Notes: generated by a model from the sequence alone, not told the origin. A DNA stretch of 64,000 nt from Eledone cirrhosa (GCA_964016885.1 OZ024748.1:32694791-32758790), one strand, 5' to 3'. Counted from the first letter of the stretch, positions 26,255 through 41,955 are shown. Made by a program: numbers and translations.

Positions 26255-27926
26255 ATATATGTAGTGTATACATAGTATGTATAGTGCTATATATATATAT
26301 GATAAATTCTGGTGTCAAGCTGTTTCAGCCATTCCTCTGGACATTATATATAGTGTATGTATGTAGTATATATATATAGTGTATAAAATAGTTGTAATGT
26401 CACGGCTGCCGATCTATATCAGCCTTTCCCTTGGACAACATGACATATAGTCTATATATATTGGACAATAATATATGTGGTGTATATAGTAGTTGTGACA
26501 ATATTCTATATACATATGTACACACACATTGACAAACATGTATATACATATAGAAGGGTCGGATGAGGAGTTCATAGACTAACCAAGTTACTCTCATGGA
26601 ATGAAACAATGTATACACACAAATATATACTATATATATGTCTACAAACACATATACTTTATAGTAAAGTCATACAGCATATTGTAATATAATGTTTTCA
26701 ATTCTCAGCCAGGGAGGTACATTGTGACCTTAAGCAAGACACATCATTCCACATGTCTAATTTTTCTGTTTTTCATCTTTTCATTTCCATTTTTTAAATA
26801 AATGTTTTATTACCTTTAATAATGTGTTTTGTTTTAATATGAACAGTTATGTAAAATTAATAATTGTTTCTACTTTTGGCACAATGCCAGCAAATCACCC
26901 AGTACATTACTGGTACTTTATTTTATCGACCCCCGTAAGGATGAAAGGCAAAGTTAACCTCGGCGGTATTTGAACTCAGACCGTAAAGGGACGTAACTAT
27001 ACTGGAAAGCACAGCGTCCGACTCTCTACCGATACTGCCAATAATGTTATTTATACAAATCTGAATAAATTACTAGCATATTGATTGAACGTGTGAAGTA
27101 ATATAACTGAAGTTGTTTCTGAATGTATTAAATTATGTAGGAGACTTTTAAGTCATGACACCGGTGTCAACTAGACAGTGAAAAATTATCATTTATATCA
27201 GCTCCAATGTTACAACTTAAACATCATCTAATTTTATCTTTTATGGTGATTATTTCATATTAAGGTGGACGGTAATGTTTGTAAATAACATAAGGTGACT
27301 TATAGTTGTTGTTTTATCAGCTGTATTATTAAATATTGAAGTGGTTGTTCAACATTTTACAGGAGAGGAAAATATTATTTTAATCAAAAATCAGTGAACA
27401 TTTAGTTTTTACTAACTTTTCTTGACTTTATATTCGGTCGTGAAAACTAAAGTACGTATTATTTCGTTTTCAACCACAACACAAATATTGTGAACTTTTC
27501 TATCTGAAGTGAAATATCTTGATTTATTACAACACTTACACACATATTTCTACACTCACACCGGTCTATTTATTTCTCTCTCTCATACGTACCCACTGTA
27601 TGTCTGTATATATATGTATATATATTCACCTTGATCTTTTTAAATTATGGATATTAATTCTCTTGTGACCTGAACTGTCCTCAATAACAAGAATCTTAAA
27701 TTACAAAGACTTTGTTTTATGAGCTGAGGATGTTATTGAGCTTCTCTCACCTTAACAAAAATAAAAAATATGTATATACACACACACATATATATATAAG
27801 CACTTGCGTTTTCTTCTTCCAAGATCAGTCTTAGACTTACATCTTATAATACATCTTATTACTTTACCAATTGAATGCTACATTTCTTAATATATGAGTG
27901 GAAGTGGTGAGATTCCTTTATGAAAT
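26255..27926. other. 5' flank of zinc-finger locus 3
   Basis: No gene. Homologous to 15089-18479 minus the segment at 15376-16113 and the solo LTR. Contains TATAGTGTATGTATGTAG, CTTGGACAACATGACATATA, the SINE at 26862 and GACACCGGTGTCAACT. Short (TA)/(CA) microsatellites lie near 27608 and 27775. Confidence 0.65.
26862..27040 (-). mobile_element. tRNA-derived SINE (type 1)
   Basis: Minus copy at the same position as the SINE at 17414. The tRNA-like end is cut short: sequence stops at GATACTGCCA and continues ATAATGTTATTTATAC, so about 12 bp including the flanking duplicate were lost. Confidence 0.88.
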
Positions 27927-29079
<1,153 letters not shown>

Positions 29080-29454
29080 ACCCCATCACTGTGAAATATG
29101 AAAAACACAAATATATAGACACACTTTGGAAATCTTTGAGAAATCTTATACATTTCAACATATATGTTGTGTGTGTGTATGTATATATATATATATATAT
29201 TTTTTATTATTTTTATTTTTTAATACATTACTCAAAGGGAAAAAATATACTGACATAAATCAACGATTACCACAATAACTAGGGAGCGGAGGGCAAGATA
29301 TGCTGGACATTGTGCTACTGAAAGTAGGATGGGCTGGCTATTGTGGTGGATACCTAAACATTGTAAGACCCTAGTGGGATGACTGAAATTGTCCTACATA
29401 GATCAGATGTCTCAGGATGTCCAGCTGGAGATTAATGATCTCAGGAATGCCATG
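29080..29454. other. 3' flank of zinc-finger locus 3, truncated
   Basis: No gene. Follows the family downstream sequence (GTGAAATATGAAAAACACAA, a (TA)n tract, GGATGTCCAGCTGGAGATTA) as far as CAGGAATGCCATGG. It then switches abruptly to the middle of LINE A; about 5 kb present in locus 2 is missing. Confidence 0.7.
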
Positions 29455-29892
29455 GCACTCACCAATAAGCTAATCGATGGTGCTCTGGATCCTCACACCC
29501 AAGGCCTCTTTTTCGGCTAGCCTGACCGCTCTCAGGAAGAAAGAGGGTGGCATACGTCCCATGTCTGTGGGCAATGTCTTCCAAGGGGCTGGTCTGCAGG
29601 TCCATAACACCTGAACTGGGTAAGGAGTTCAGTCAGGTGTAACTGGGTGCCTGCGTGTGAGGAGGCCGCACATGTAACCAGGCAGTTCTTCAACTGCTGC
29701 CCACCGGAACTGGCATCCAGGGACTCCAGGCACCTCATTGTCAATGTGGTTGGCATTAGGAAGGGCATACAGCCTTAGAAAACCAGCCAGAAACACCCCT
29801 ATATGAGGTGTCACGGTCACTCGACACAACTTGCCTCATAATAGGACCTGTGTAACCCATGGAAGATAGATGTTAATCGATGATGATGATGA
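29455..29892 (+). mobile_element. LINE family A, copy 3 (3' end only)
   Basis: Starts at CACTCACCAATAAGCTAATC, which matches 14639 and 25811. It runs through GCCTGACCGCTCTCAGGAAG, ACACCTGAACTGGG and GTCACGGTCACTCGAC to the GATGATGAT tail. The RT frame is broken. Confidence 0.78.
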
Positions 29893-30863
29893 TATATATG
29901 TAGTGTATACATAGTATGTATAGTGCTATATATATATGATAAATGCTGGTGTCAAGCTGTTTCAGCCATTCCTCTGGACATTATATATAGTGTATGTATG
30001 TAGTATATATATATATATATATAGTGTATATAATAGTTGTAATATCACTGGTGCCGATCTGTATCAGCCTTTCCCTTGGACAACATGACATATAGTCTAT
30101 ATATATTGGACAATATTATATATAGTGTATATGTGGTGTAGGTAGTAGTTGTGACAATATTCTATATACATATGTACACACACACTGACAAACATGTATG
30201 TACATATAGAAGGGTTGGATGAGGAGTTCATAGACTGACCAAGTTACTCTCATGGAATGAGACAATGTATACACACAAATATATACTATATATATGTATA
30301 CAAATACATATATATTTTATAGTGAAGTCATACAGCATATTGTAATATGTTTTCAAAGCGAGGTACATTGTGACCTTAAGCAAGACGCATCATTCCACGT
30401 CTCTAATGTTTTTGTTTTTCATCTTTTCATTTCCATTTTTTAAATGTTTTATTACCTTTAATAATGTGTTTTGTTTTAATATAAATTTTTACTAACTTTT
30501 CTTGACTTTATATTTGGTCTTGAAAACTAAAGTTTGTATTATTTCTTTTTCCATCACATCACAAACGTGAACTTTTCTACCATCTGAAGTGAAATATCTT
30601 GATTTATTACAACTCGTACACATATTTCTACACACACATCTATTTACTTATTTCTCTCATATATACACACTGTATGTCTGTATATATATGTATATATATT
30701 AACCTTCATCTTTTGAAATTATGGAAATTAATTCTCTTGTGACCTGAACTGTCTTCAATAACAAGAACCTTAAATTACGAAGACTTATTTGTCTGTTTTA
30801 TGAGCTGAGGATGTTATTGTGAATAGAGCTTCTCTCACCTTAACAAAAATAAAAAAATATATT

Positions 30864-30894
<31 letters not shown>

Positions 30895-31140
30895 CACCTT
30901 GACCGACCAGTCTGTCAGGCGTCCATTCGGCGCCCGCTGGTCACAGCACATCATGCTGTTTTAGCCATAAGATAACGCCATCCCACTGGCTGGGCGGGCA
31001 GGCCTATATATATATATATAAGCACTTGCTTTTCCTTCTTCCAAGATCAGTCTTACGCTTTCATACATCTTATTACTTTACCAACTGTATGCTACATTTC
31101 TTATTATATGAATGGAAGTGGTGAGATTCCTTTATGAAAT
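29893..31140. other. 5' flank of zinc-finger locus 4
   Basis: No gene. Homologous to the other upstream flanks, but a deletion near 30480 joins TTTTGTTTTAATATAA to ATTTTTACTAACTTTTC. This removes the SINE site and the GACACCGGTGTCAACT part. It carries the GC-rich insert at 30895-31007. Confidence 0.6.
30895..31007. mobile_element. GC-rich insert in TA repeat, unclassified
   Basis: About 113 bp (CACCTTGACCGACCAGTCTG to GGCTGGGCGGGCAGGCC) in the middle of a TATATA run. Equivalent positions near 18330, 21085 and 27795 have only (TA)n. Its GC content contrasts sharply with the surroundings. It could be a SINE or satellite fragment; I cannot name the family. Confidence 0.5.
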
Positions 31141-31566
<426 letters not shown>

Positions 31567-33350
31567 ACCCCATCATTGTGAAATATGAAAAACACAAATA
31601 TGTAGACACATTTTGGAAGTCAGAATATAAAATGTGAAGATTGAGAAATCTTATACATCTCAACACATATGTTGTGTGTGTATATATATATATTATTATT
31701 TTCATTTTTTAATACATTACTCAAATGGAAATGGAGAAATATACTGACATATATCAAAGATTACCACAATAACTAGGGAGCGGAGGACAAGATATGCTGA
31801 ACATTGCTACTGAGGGTAGGATGAGCTGGCTATTGTTGTAGATACCTAAATATTGTAAGGCCCTAGTGAGATGACTGAGATTGACCTACATAGATGAGAT
31901 GTCTCAGGATGTCTAGCTGGAGATTAATGATCTCGGCAATGCCATGGAAGATTGTGACATCTAAAAAAGAAGAGTAGAATTGTTCTGGCCAATCCACGTG
32001 ACGTAATAAATCTAAACTATAATAAAGAAGCGCGGGACTGCGTACGGTTTATAATTTTTATCCCATTAGTAAAATAAGTTGCATTACTTTGAATAAATAA
32101 TGAATGAATATTACATAAATTTATCTACTAAATTTCGTGGCTGTTGATTAAATATATTTTGTTTATTTAAAGATTCACTTCTTTAAAATTTCGGAAATGT
32201 CAACACTTCCGGTTAGCCATCGCTTAAATAAACATTCATATATTTCCGTCACTAATTTTCTCCTAATACAGTTTATATATAATATCGTCTTTTTTAATGT
32301 ATCATGGATTACATTACTGATTAAATAAGAGAGTGTAACGCAGTCTTCGTTCAATTTCTATGTATATTGTCAATTATGATTTTATTTGATGTATCATATC
32401 TAGATGTATATATACCTGCGTATAATATCAATATGCACACTACACCTGCTAGCAGAGAATAATAATAATATTAATATATATTGATGAACATTTATTATGG
32501 TGAAATATGTTGGAAATCATTCTCAGAGGTTTTGTATTGTAATTAACAAATACACCCTGTAGACAGTACCCCTTCATATTTTTTGTCATTAAGGGCTCTT
32601 ACAGAGACACAATCTCATTTCATTGTTGAGGGTGGTGGATTTTCAGAATCAGTAGAGTGTCATACGATATGCTTTGTGTCATAAAGTTAGTCCTTTATGT
32701 TCTGGGTTTAAATCCTGCCATGGTCAACTTTGACTTTCATCCATTAAAGGTTGATAAAAAACAGTAACAGTAATGCACTGGGCCTGATTTAATTGGCATT
32801 CCCCTTTCTCTTCAAATTGCTGGCCTTGAGTCAAAAGTAGAAACATTTATTTAAAGTCTATAAAACAATAGATAGAATGCTTTCTGCCATATTTATCCTG
32901 GTTCTCTGGTTTAAATCCTGCTGAGGTCAACTTTCTTTTGTCCATTGATGGTTGATAAAAAACAATACCAGTCTATCACTAGGGTCTGTTCTTCCTCTCT
33001 ATATTTCTATCTCACTTCCTCTCTCTCATTCTCTCTCCTTCTCTGGAAGAAATCAACTGTTCAAACCTGGAGAGTGAAGGGCTCCACCAACCTTCAAATG
33101 TCCACAGTGACACCCTTATGACTACATCATTTTTTAAAAAAAACATTGATGTGTTTGTATGTGTTTACTTTGTAAACCTTAACTGGTTTATATTTATATT
33201 TATGACAAAATATCCACATGTGTAAATAAAAACTATTGCATAATTTTATATTTGTTGGATGGTACTTTCATGACATTTCAAATTTTGACTTTTTAAAAAA
33301 ATAATTCACATTTGAAAATACTTTACAACTTTTTTCTTTTTTTCTTGACC
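31567..33350 (+). repeat. 3' flank of locus 4 and duplicated spacer
   Basis: No gene. Homologous to 21714-24050 without the two young SINEs at 22240-22614. The old SINE pair lies at about 32633-32850 and 32860-32985. (TA)n near 31680. Confidence 0.65.
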
Positions 33351-34625
33351 CATTTATTTCTGAGAGGGTTGTAGGGGGTAGAGTCCTCACACACCCCTTC
33401 TAGGTCCTATGTGTGTAAAATTTTCTCTTTACACTACACACCACATCAAAACACCACAATATACATATCATGCCTTACCACACCACACCAAAACACATAC
33501 AAACCAGGTAGTTATACCAACCCAGTAGCTTGATTTTAGTGATTTTTTTGTAACAAATCTCACCATCTCAGTTCTTACTTACAAAGTGGATCGGAACTCA
33601 TCAGATTGGACCAAGAAAACAATGTTTCTATTGATCTTTCCAATTGATTATATTGAATCGGATTAGAAAGAGAGAAAAAAAATAAAGAATATATTTATTT
33701 AAAATCCATTGACCTGCATCTTCAGTCAAGAAGGCCATTGGAGCATCTCTCACAGAAGCTGATAGAGCAGCCGATATAGGTAGCACAAACAATTATCACT
33801 ACCATTAACAAGAGGAAGGCAGCAACAGCAGCAGTGACATTAACAACATTAACAACAACATATATGTGTATACACCAACAACTTACCAGCAAACACTACC
33901 ATTACCATTAACAAGAAGAAGCCAACTCCAGCATCAGTGACAATAACAACAACACATATGTTTTCAGGATTGAAAGTCTCACCTTTAGCCACAAGGTTCT
34001 ATGAGAAACTGCTAACATGCTTGCATGTGTGCTGAACAACCCCCATTTTCTTTTTTGTACATTCAACCATTCATTCATTTATTTATTTGCTAACATTCTA
34101 CCTTCTTGTGTGTCCCCCTCCATGCACCCCTTCTTTTCTCTCTTGTCTTCTGACGCCTCCATATCTGATGTAGGTGAGCTATGAGACCCTCTTATCAGCA
34201 TATTCCCTTCCACCCACACAGTTGTGCCTAGCACCTAGGCTGGTGACAACCAGCCACTCACCCCTGATGCTACTTGGTGCGCCCCCCCCCCCCCCAAATC
34301 CTCCATCCCCTGCAGTCGACACCTGCAGCACACCATGAATAGACGGGAGAGGGGCCGGAACTGATGGGGTGCGGCTGCTTCCACCACCTCACCTGTGTTG
34401 GCTTGGCACGTCAAACCTCCAGTGCCCTCGCAGCGTGGAGAAGCTGAAACTGTCTCCGCCTCGTCTGCCCAGCCACAGCTGTCTATCACACCAACAGATG
34501 AGACAATGAGCTTGCCTGACACCCAAGCCTCGCTGGTCAACATTGCTTGGCTCAGGTGGTGCCGTAAGATGCCACTCAGGATCCCGAGAGCAACCCGGGT
34601 GCCGGTAGCCGATGCCCTCGCTTCC
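33350..34625 (+). mobile_element. LINE family A, copy 4 (5' part only)
   Basis: Matches the 5' half of copies 1 and 2 (GGCAGCAACAGCAGCAGTGA, CCTTCTTGTGTGTCCCCCTC, TCTGATGTAGGTGAGC, RIPRATRVPVADALASS). It then breaks at GATGCCCTCGCTTCCTC and joins the zinc-finger upstream flank (TTTTATGATGATTATTTCAT). It contains a G/C homopolymer (C13) near 34283 and about 90 bp around 34340-34430 not seen in the other copies. No intact frame. Confidence 0.75.
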
Positions 34626-36062
<1,437 letters not shown>

Positions 36063-37265
36063 AATATACTCCCATATATCGATATCACAATTGGACATTG
36101 CTACTGAGGGTAGGATGACCTGATGAGCTGGCTCCTGTGGTGGATACCTAAACATAGTAAGACCCTAGTGGGATGACCGAGATTGCCCTAACAGATGTCT
36201 CTGGATGTCCAGCTGGAGATTAATGATCTCAGCAATGCCATGGAAGATCATGACATCTAAAAAAGAGTAGAATTGTTCTGGCCAATCCACTGATTTAATA
36301 AATGATAATGATAATAATATATATTAATGAACATTTATTATGGTGAAATATGTTGGAAATCATTCTCAGAGGTTTTGTATTGTAATCCACAAATACACTC
36401 TGGAGGAAGCTCCACTTCATATTATTTGTCATTAAGGTTTCTTATATAGATACATTCTCATTTCATTGTTGAGGGTAGTGGATTTGCAGAATCAGTAGAG
36501 AGTCAGACAAAATACTTTGTGTCATATAGTTACATCCCTTTACATTCTGTATTAAAATCTTGCTGAGGTTAGCTTTACTTTTCTTCCTCAGAGGTTCAGT
36601 AAAATAAAGTACCAGTAATCCACTGGAGTTGATTTAATCAACTTTCTCCTTCCCTTCCAATTGCTGGCCTTGAGTTAAAAGTAGAAACATTTATTTAAAG
36701 TCTATAAAACAATAGATAGAATGCTTTCTGCCATATTTGCTCTGGTTCTCTGCTCTCTGAGTTTAAATCCTACTGAGGTCAACTTTGCCTTTCATCCATT
36801 CAAGGTTTATAAGGAAAAAGTAGCTGTCTACCACAGGGTCTGTTCTTCCTCTCTCTCATTCTCTTCTTTGGAAGTAATCAACTGTTCAAACCTGGTGAGT
36901 GAAGGGCTCCACCAATGACTCCATCGTTTGAACAAAAAACAAAGCAAAAGATCAACTGGTTTATATTCAAAAGATCAACTGGTTTATATTCATATTTGTG
37001 ACAAAATATCTACATTTATGTTTAAATAAAAACAATTTTATAACTTCAGTATTTGTTGGATGGTATGGTCATGACAGTTCAAATTAGGACTTTTAAAAAA
37101 AATTAACATTTGAAAATACTTTACAACTTTCTCCTCTTTATCTTTACCCATTCCTGAGAGGGTTGTAAGGGGTAGAGTCCTCACACACCCCTTCTATGTC
37201 CTATGTGTGTAAAATTTCCTCTATACACTACACACTACATCACTCTGCACACACACACACCACAT
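36063..37265 (+). repeat. 3' flank of locus 5 and duplicated spacer
   Basis: No gene. Diverged version of 21714-24000. The old SINE pair lies at about 36480-36690 and 36700-36820. A 24-bp phrase, AAAGATCAACTGGTTTATAT, is duplicated in tandem near 36945-36993. Confidence 0.6.
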
Positions 37266-38121
37266 TACTACACCACAATACACACCCCATGGGAAATTGA
37301 GTGTACAGGTGGAGGTCCATTAGGGTTCCATCTTTAGCCCCCTCCTCTTTAATATTGTCCTACAGGCTATAACTGGAATTTAAGACTGGTTGCTCATGGG
37401 AAATCCTATATGCCGACAACCTGACCCTCTTAGCCGAGTCTATGACAGAATTAATTAGAGAAGAAATATCAGACATGGAGGCACAACTTAGAAACAAAAG
37501 GTCTCAGAGTCAACAGGGCTCTGATCCACTCAGGGAAATGGCCCTGCTCGGTATGGAGGAAAGGAGTAGGTAGAAACTCAATCCAGTGTCCCAAATCCAA
37601 ACTGTGTGTACACAAGAGATGTAGTGGGAAAACAGGCAGGCTAGCAAAATACACAGACTTTATATGTGGATCCTGCACAGGCGTAGTAAGCAAAGACCCT
37701 CAGGAAGTAAGCCTCTTCATTTGCACAGAGGACTCCATAGAAATAGTTGAGAGCTTCTGCTATCTGGGTAACCAAATCAGCTGCGGAGTTGGTTATGCAG
37801 AAAATACAGTTGCCAGAGTGAGAACAGGATGGAAAAAGTTCAGGGAGTTACTGCCATTGCTACCTACAAAAGATCTCTCACTCAAGATAAAAGGCAAACT
37901 GTACAATGCCTGTGTGTACACAGCAATGTTACATGGAAGTGAAACATGGGCTCTGTGTGCCAAGGATCTACGGAGATTGGAAAGAAACAAAGCCTGCATG
38001 TTACAATGGATGTGTAACAGTAGTTTGTGGGAACAGCAAAACGTAAAAGAATTGAGAACGAAACTGGATATAAGAGGGATCAAATGTTGTGTGCAGGAGA
38101 GAAGACTGCAGATGACATGTG
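37266..38121 (+). pseudogene. LINE family B, reverse transcriptase C-terminal part
   Basis: Decayed non-LTR retrotransposon. Early part: SPLLFNIVLQAI, then the region of the YADD motif as TATGCCGACAACCTG (YADN, Asp lost). A Cys-rich segment follows (CSVWRKE... VYTRDVVG in mixed frames). The open frame 37818-38159 reads GWKKFRELLPLL, KGKLYNACVYTAMLHGSETW, DLRRLERNKACMLQWMCN and ELRTKLDIRGIKCCVQERRL, which matches 54440-54700 and the minus strand at 63055-63450. Many stops lie upstream of 37818. The element ends without its GATGAT tail. Confidence 0.8.
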
Positions 38122-38159
38122 ATGTGTATGTAGCAAGCTACTTTCCTTTGGCGCATTGA

Positions 38160-38538
38160 TACCCTTTCTTTACATTGTTTGGCTAAGTTTAGCCAATCGC
38201 TATCGGCGTAAGGATATGTATTTCAACTTCCGCCCAAATGGAGAAATTCCCACTTCTTTTTAATAAATTAATTCTCTTGCAGCTTGACTTAGCTAAGGTA
38301 AACAACCATTTGCTTTCACTCCGCAAACATCATTCCAATATGTAACTATAAAACATTACCGCGGCCTGGCTTCTCATGCCAACCACTGGACCGTGTCTTC
38401 TCTTACAGATCTTAATTTGTTTGTTCATTTCGTTTGGCATTCCAACCAACCAAGCTTAATCCAGCTCTTTTCACCTTAAACATTGTTAATAAATTCTATT
38501 ACAACAAACTACACATGTTGTCGTTAAAAACATTGTTA
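38160..38538 (+). other. Promoter/LTR-like segment, unclassified
   Basis: More GC-rich than its surroundings, with hairpin TTGGCTAAGTTTAGCCAA (38189-38206), TATA-like CTATAAAACATT near 38347 and AATAAATTCTATT near 38489. The arrangement resembles a retroelement LTR, and the segment ends TTGTTACA. No flanking duplication could be recognised, so this is a weak call. Confidence 0.35.
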
Positions 38539-40128
38539 CATATTCTGGTTATATATTACACACATATAATACTATACTTCTAAGTTGGTTATATACTACA
38601 TGCTGCTAAAAGTAATACTATACTTCTAAACTGGTTATATATTGCACACTGTTAAAAGAAATACTATACTTCTAAATTAGTTATATATTACACATTGCTA
38701 AAAGTAATACTATACTTCTAAACTGGTTATATATTACACACTGCTAAAAGTAATACTATACCTCTAAACTGGTTATATATTACACACTGCTAAAATTAAT
38801 ACTATACCTCTAAACTAGTTATATATTACACACTGCTAAAAGTAATACTATACTTCTAAAATAGTTATATTACACACTGCTAAAAGTAATACTATACTTC
38901 TAAACTGGTTATATATTACGCACTGCTAAAAGTAATACTATACTTCTAAACTAGTTATATATTACACACTGTTAAAAGTAATACTATACTTCTAAGCTGG
39001 TTATATACTACATGCTGCTAAAAGTAATACTATACTTCTAAACTAGTTATATATTACACACTGCTAAAAATAATACTATACTTCTAAACTGGTTATATAC
39101 TACATGGTGTTAAAAGTAATACTATACTTCTAAACTGGTTATATATTACATGTTGCTAAAAGTAATACTATACTTCTAAACTGGTTATATACTACATGGT
39201 GTTAAAAGTAATACTATACTTCTAAACTGGTTATATATTACACACTGCTAAAAGTAATACTATACTTCTAAACTAGTTATATATTACACACTGCTAAAAG
39301 CAATATTATAATTCTAAACTGGTTATATATTACACACTGCTAAAAGTAATACTATACTTCTAAACTGGTTATATATTACATGCTGCTAAAAGTAATACTA
39401 TACTTCTAAGCTGGTTATATATTACATGCTGCTAAAAGTAATACTATACTTCTAAACTGGTTATATACTACATGGTGTTAAAAGTAATACTATACTTCTA
39501 AACTGGTTATATATTACACACTGCTAAAAGTAATACTATACTTCTAAACTAGTTATATATTACACACTGCTAAAAGTAATATTATAATTCTAAACTGGTT
39601 ATATATTACACACTGCTAAAAGTAATACTATACTTCTAAACTGGTTATATATTACATGCTGCTAAAAGTAATACTATACTTCTAAGCTGGTTATATATTA
39701 CATGCTGCTAAAAGTAATACTATACTTCTAAACTGGTTATATATTACATGCTGCTAACAGTAATACTATACTTCTAAACTGGTTATATATTACACACTAC
39801 TAAAAGTAATACTATACTTCTAAACTGGTTATATATTACATGCTGCTAAAAGTAATACTATACTTCTAAGCTGGTTATATATTACACACTGCTAAAAGTA
39901 ATACTATACTTCTAAACTGGTTATATATTACATGCTGCTAACAGTAATACTATACCTCTAAACTAGTTATATATTACACACTACTAAAAGTAATACTATA
40001 CTTCTAAACTGGTTATATATTACATGCTGCTAACAGTAATACTATACCTCTAAACTAGTTATATATTACACACTACTAAAAGTAATACTATACTTCTAAA
40101 CTGGTTATATATTACATGCTGCTATACT
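38539..40128. repeat. 46-bp satellite array, ~34 copies
   Basis: Unit TAATACTATACTTCTAAACT + GGTTATATATTACACACTGC + TAAAAG = 46 bp. The variable site after ATTA is CACACTGC, CATGCTGC or CATGGTGT, and CTGG alternates with CTAG. Higher-order structure is visible: a six-unit (276-bp) block carrying ATTATAATTC and CATGGTGT variants repeats (landmarks 39195 and 39471), and the distal end repeats a 92-bp dimer (CTAACAG...CACTACTAAAAG) near 39932 and 40024. Non-coding. Confidence 0.95.
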
Positions 40129-40208
40129 GATAACATAATGCATCATCATCTTATGTTATAAACTGCTTCACTGGTGACTTCTATTGATACACAATACACA
40201 AATACAAA

Positions 40209-40300
40209 TATAACTTTGCCTTTCATCCTTACAGGGCCGATAAAATAAAGTATCACTGGGATAATTGATGGCCTTGTGCCAAAAGTAGAAATAATTATTA
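40209..40300 (+). mobile_element. tRNA-SINE 3' fragment (type 1)
   Basis: CTTTGCCTTTCATCCTTACA, CGATAAAATAAAGTATCACT, GGCCTTGTGCCAAAAGTAG, then AATTATTATT. 5'-truncated; lacks the tRNA-like head. Confidence 0.85.
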
Positions 40301-40423
40301 TTCTCAAACATATCTTATCAAATACTATCTTCCCAGTAACTGTCCCAAACTCCCGCATAGTGGGACAACCCAGCTCCCAAATTATGGTTCCAATGTGTGC
40401 AGGATAGGGTGCAGCCCACTGAC

Positions 40424-40552
40424 CAGAACCTCCTAATAAAGGTGTCACCCAGGGCTCTATTATAAACAAGGCTTGGTATGACCAACTGGCCAGAACCTCC
40501 TCATAAAGGTGTCACCCAGGGCTCCACTATGAACAAGGCTTGGTGCATTAAG
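40424..40552. repeat. 67-bp tandem duplication
   Basis: CAGAACCTCCTAATAAAGG through GCTTGGTATGACCAACTGGC is followed by a second copy from 40491 (CAGAACCTCCTCATAAAGG to AACAAGGCTTGGTGC). No function seen. Confidence 0.8.
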
Positions 40553-40616
40553 CGATTTAGCTATCTCCGGGCAACACCGGGCCATTCTGCTAGTAATATA
40601 TATATATATATAATAT

Positions 40617-40835
40617 ATATGGCTTAGTGGTTAGACCATTGTGCTTGTAATCGAAAGGTTGTGAGTTCAATTCTCGGACCGGGTGATGTGTTGTTTCCTT
40701 TAGCAAGACACTTTATTTCACTTTGCTCCTTCTACCTGGAGTTGTGACCAATAGATATTATTAGCAATTGGAAAGACCAATGGAAACATTGTTTCTTTGG
40801 TCCAATTTGACGAAAGTCGATCGACTGACGATATA
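40617..40835 (+). mobile_element. tRNA-derived SINE (type 2)
   Basis: tRNA-like head TATGGCTTAGTGGTTAGACC (A box) and GGTTGTGAGTTCAATTC (B box). It then runs through TGTTGTTTCCTTTAGCAAGA, CTCCTTCTACCTGGAGTTGT and CAATGGAAACATTGTTTC and ends ACGAAAGTCGATCGACTGAC. An inverted copy is at 45001-45199; a diverged 3' piece is recognisable near 24127-24170. Confidence 0.85.
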
Positions 40836-41044
40836 TATATGTATATATATATATTATACATATATATAATATATATATATATAATATATATATATAATAT
40901 ATATATATGTGTCACTTGCTGGATCCGCTAGAAGGACCCAGATAATATGAGATGTTCTCCCGGCTGTATCATATACTGCAAATCTATGCAGATGTATACA
41001 CATATATACACAAACACATAAAGATACACAAGTAATTATACACA
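40836..41044. repeat. (TA)n and short tail sequence
   Basis: TA tracts at 40832-40908, then GTGTCACTTGCTGGATCCGC and CTCCCGGCTGTATCATATAC, possibly more of the type 2 element. CA/TA microsatellite near 40995-41045. No gene. Confidence 0.5.
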
Positions 41045-41565
41045 CATAGAAGTGGTTGATAGCTTCTGTGACTTAATTAGCAGTGGAGGATGACTGTATA
41101 ACACCTGCCAATAAAATATGATGCTGCATGGTAGTGAAACATGGGCTGTGACAGAAGAAAAAAGCGTAGACTGGAGAGAAATGCAACCATGCTTCATTGG
41201 ATGTGCAATTTAAGTATGAGAGAAAGGCAGATCTTGGACATGTTGAGGGAGAAGCTGGGTTTAAGAGGGATCTTAAGGGGTGTGTAAGAGAGAAGACTGG
41301 ATTCGTATGGACATGTGATATGCATGGATAATGACAGCTGGGTGAAGAAGTGCTAGGACATCCCTGTAGAAGGAAGTCATAGTAGAGGTGGTCCAAGAAA
41401 GACCTGAACAGAGGCTGTTGTGAACTGACTTCAAATGACTGATTCTCACAGAGGAGATGACAAAGGAACACGACAAGTTCAAAGATGCCATGTTGAGAAG
41501 GACCCATCCAACCCAAGGAAGCATGGAAAAACGAACATAAAAACAGTGATGATGTTGATGAAGAT
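41045..41565 (+). pseudogene. LINE family B 3' fragment
   Basis: Plus-strand pieces in several frames: EVVDSF (GAAGTGGTTGATAGCTTCTG), MLHGSETWA (41121), RRLERNATMLHWMCNLSM, LREKLGLRGI, RRLDSYGHVICMDNDSWVKKC and GRPRKT-like. It then runs to GACCCATCCAACCCAAGGAA and GATGATGTTGATGAAGATGA, the family's 3' end. The YADD region and everything upstream are missing. The long minus-strand open frame here is an antisense shadow. Confidence 0.78.
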
Positions 41566-41955
41566 GACGTACATATACACACATACATAATCAAATAAAT
41601 CAAATACAGATATGCACATACTTATATACAAACATATCCATGGACACAAATGTCTACACACATACATTCACATATATATAACGTATGTAAATTCTGAATG
41701 ATACAGCACAAGTCTTGGTTACAACTTCTACAAATAAAATGAAAGGAGAAGAATTTCTTACTAAAACAGTTTTATTCAAAATATTAACAACATTGGTGGC
41801 ACTATTTTAGGTGAGTGACGTGGTTTTCATCTTGTCTGATTGTGTTTGTGTTGCATCAAGTAACCTTTACAAGAGAATGATTTATCACAGACATCACAGT
41901 GATATAGTTCCTCTCCTGTATGTTAGTGTCTAGTGAAACCAAAATTAGAAAATGT
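41566..41955. other. Spacer downstream of minus-strand zinc-finger locus
   Basis: No gene. CA/TA-rich at 41575-41680. GATGATTTATCACAGACATCAC near 41877 is a remnant finger of the minus-strand pseudogene, separated from the main array by an inserted LINE end. Confidence 0.5.

Noticed and set aside
38539..40128. CRISPR-like array because of regular repeat spacing
   Set aside because: Repeats are contiguous 46-bp monomers without unique spacers, in a eukaryotic context.
41073..41603. 176-codon minus-strand frame
   Set aside because: Antisense of the LINE B 3' fragment; similar antisense frames appear opposite the other LINE B copies at 54390-54806 and 63004-63414.
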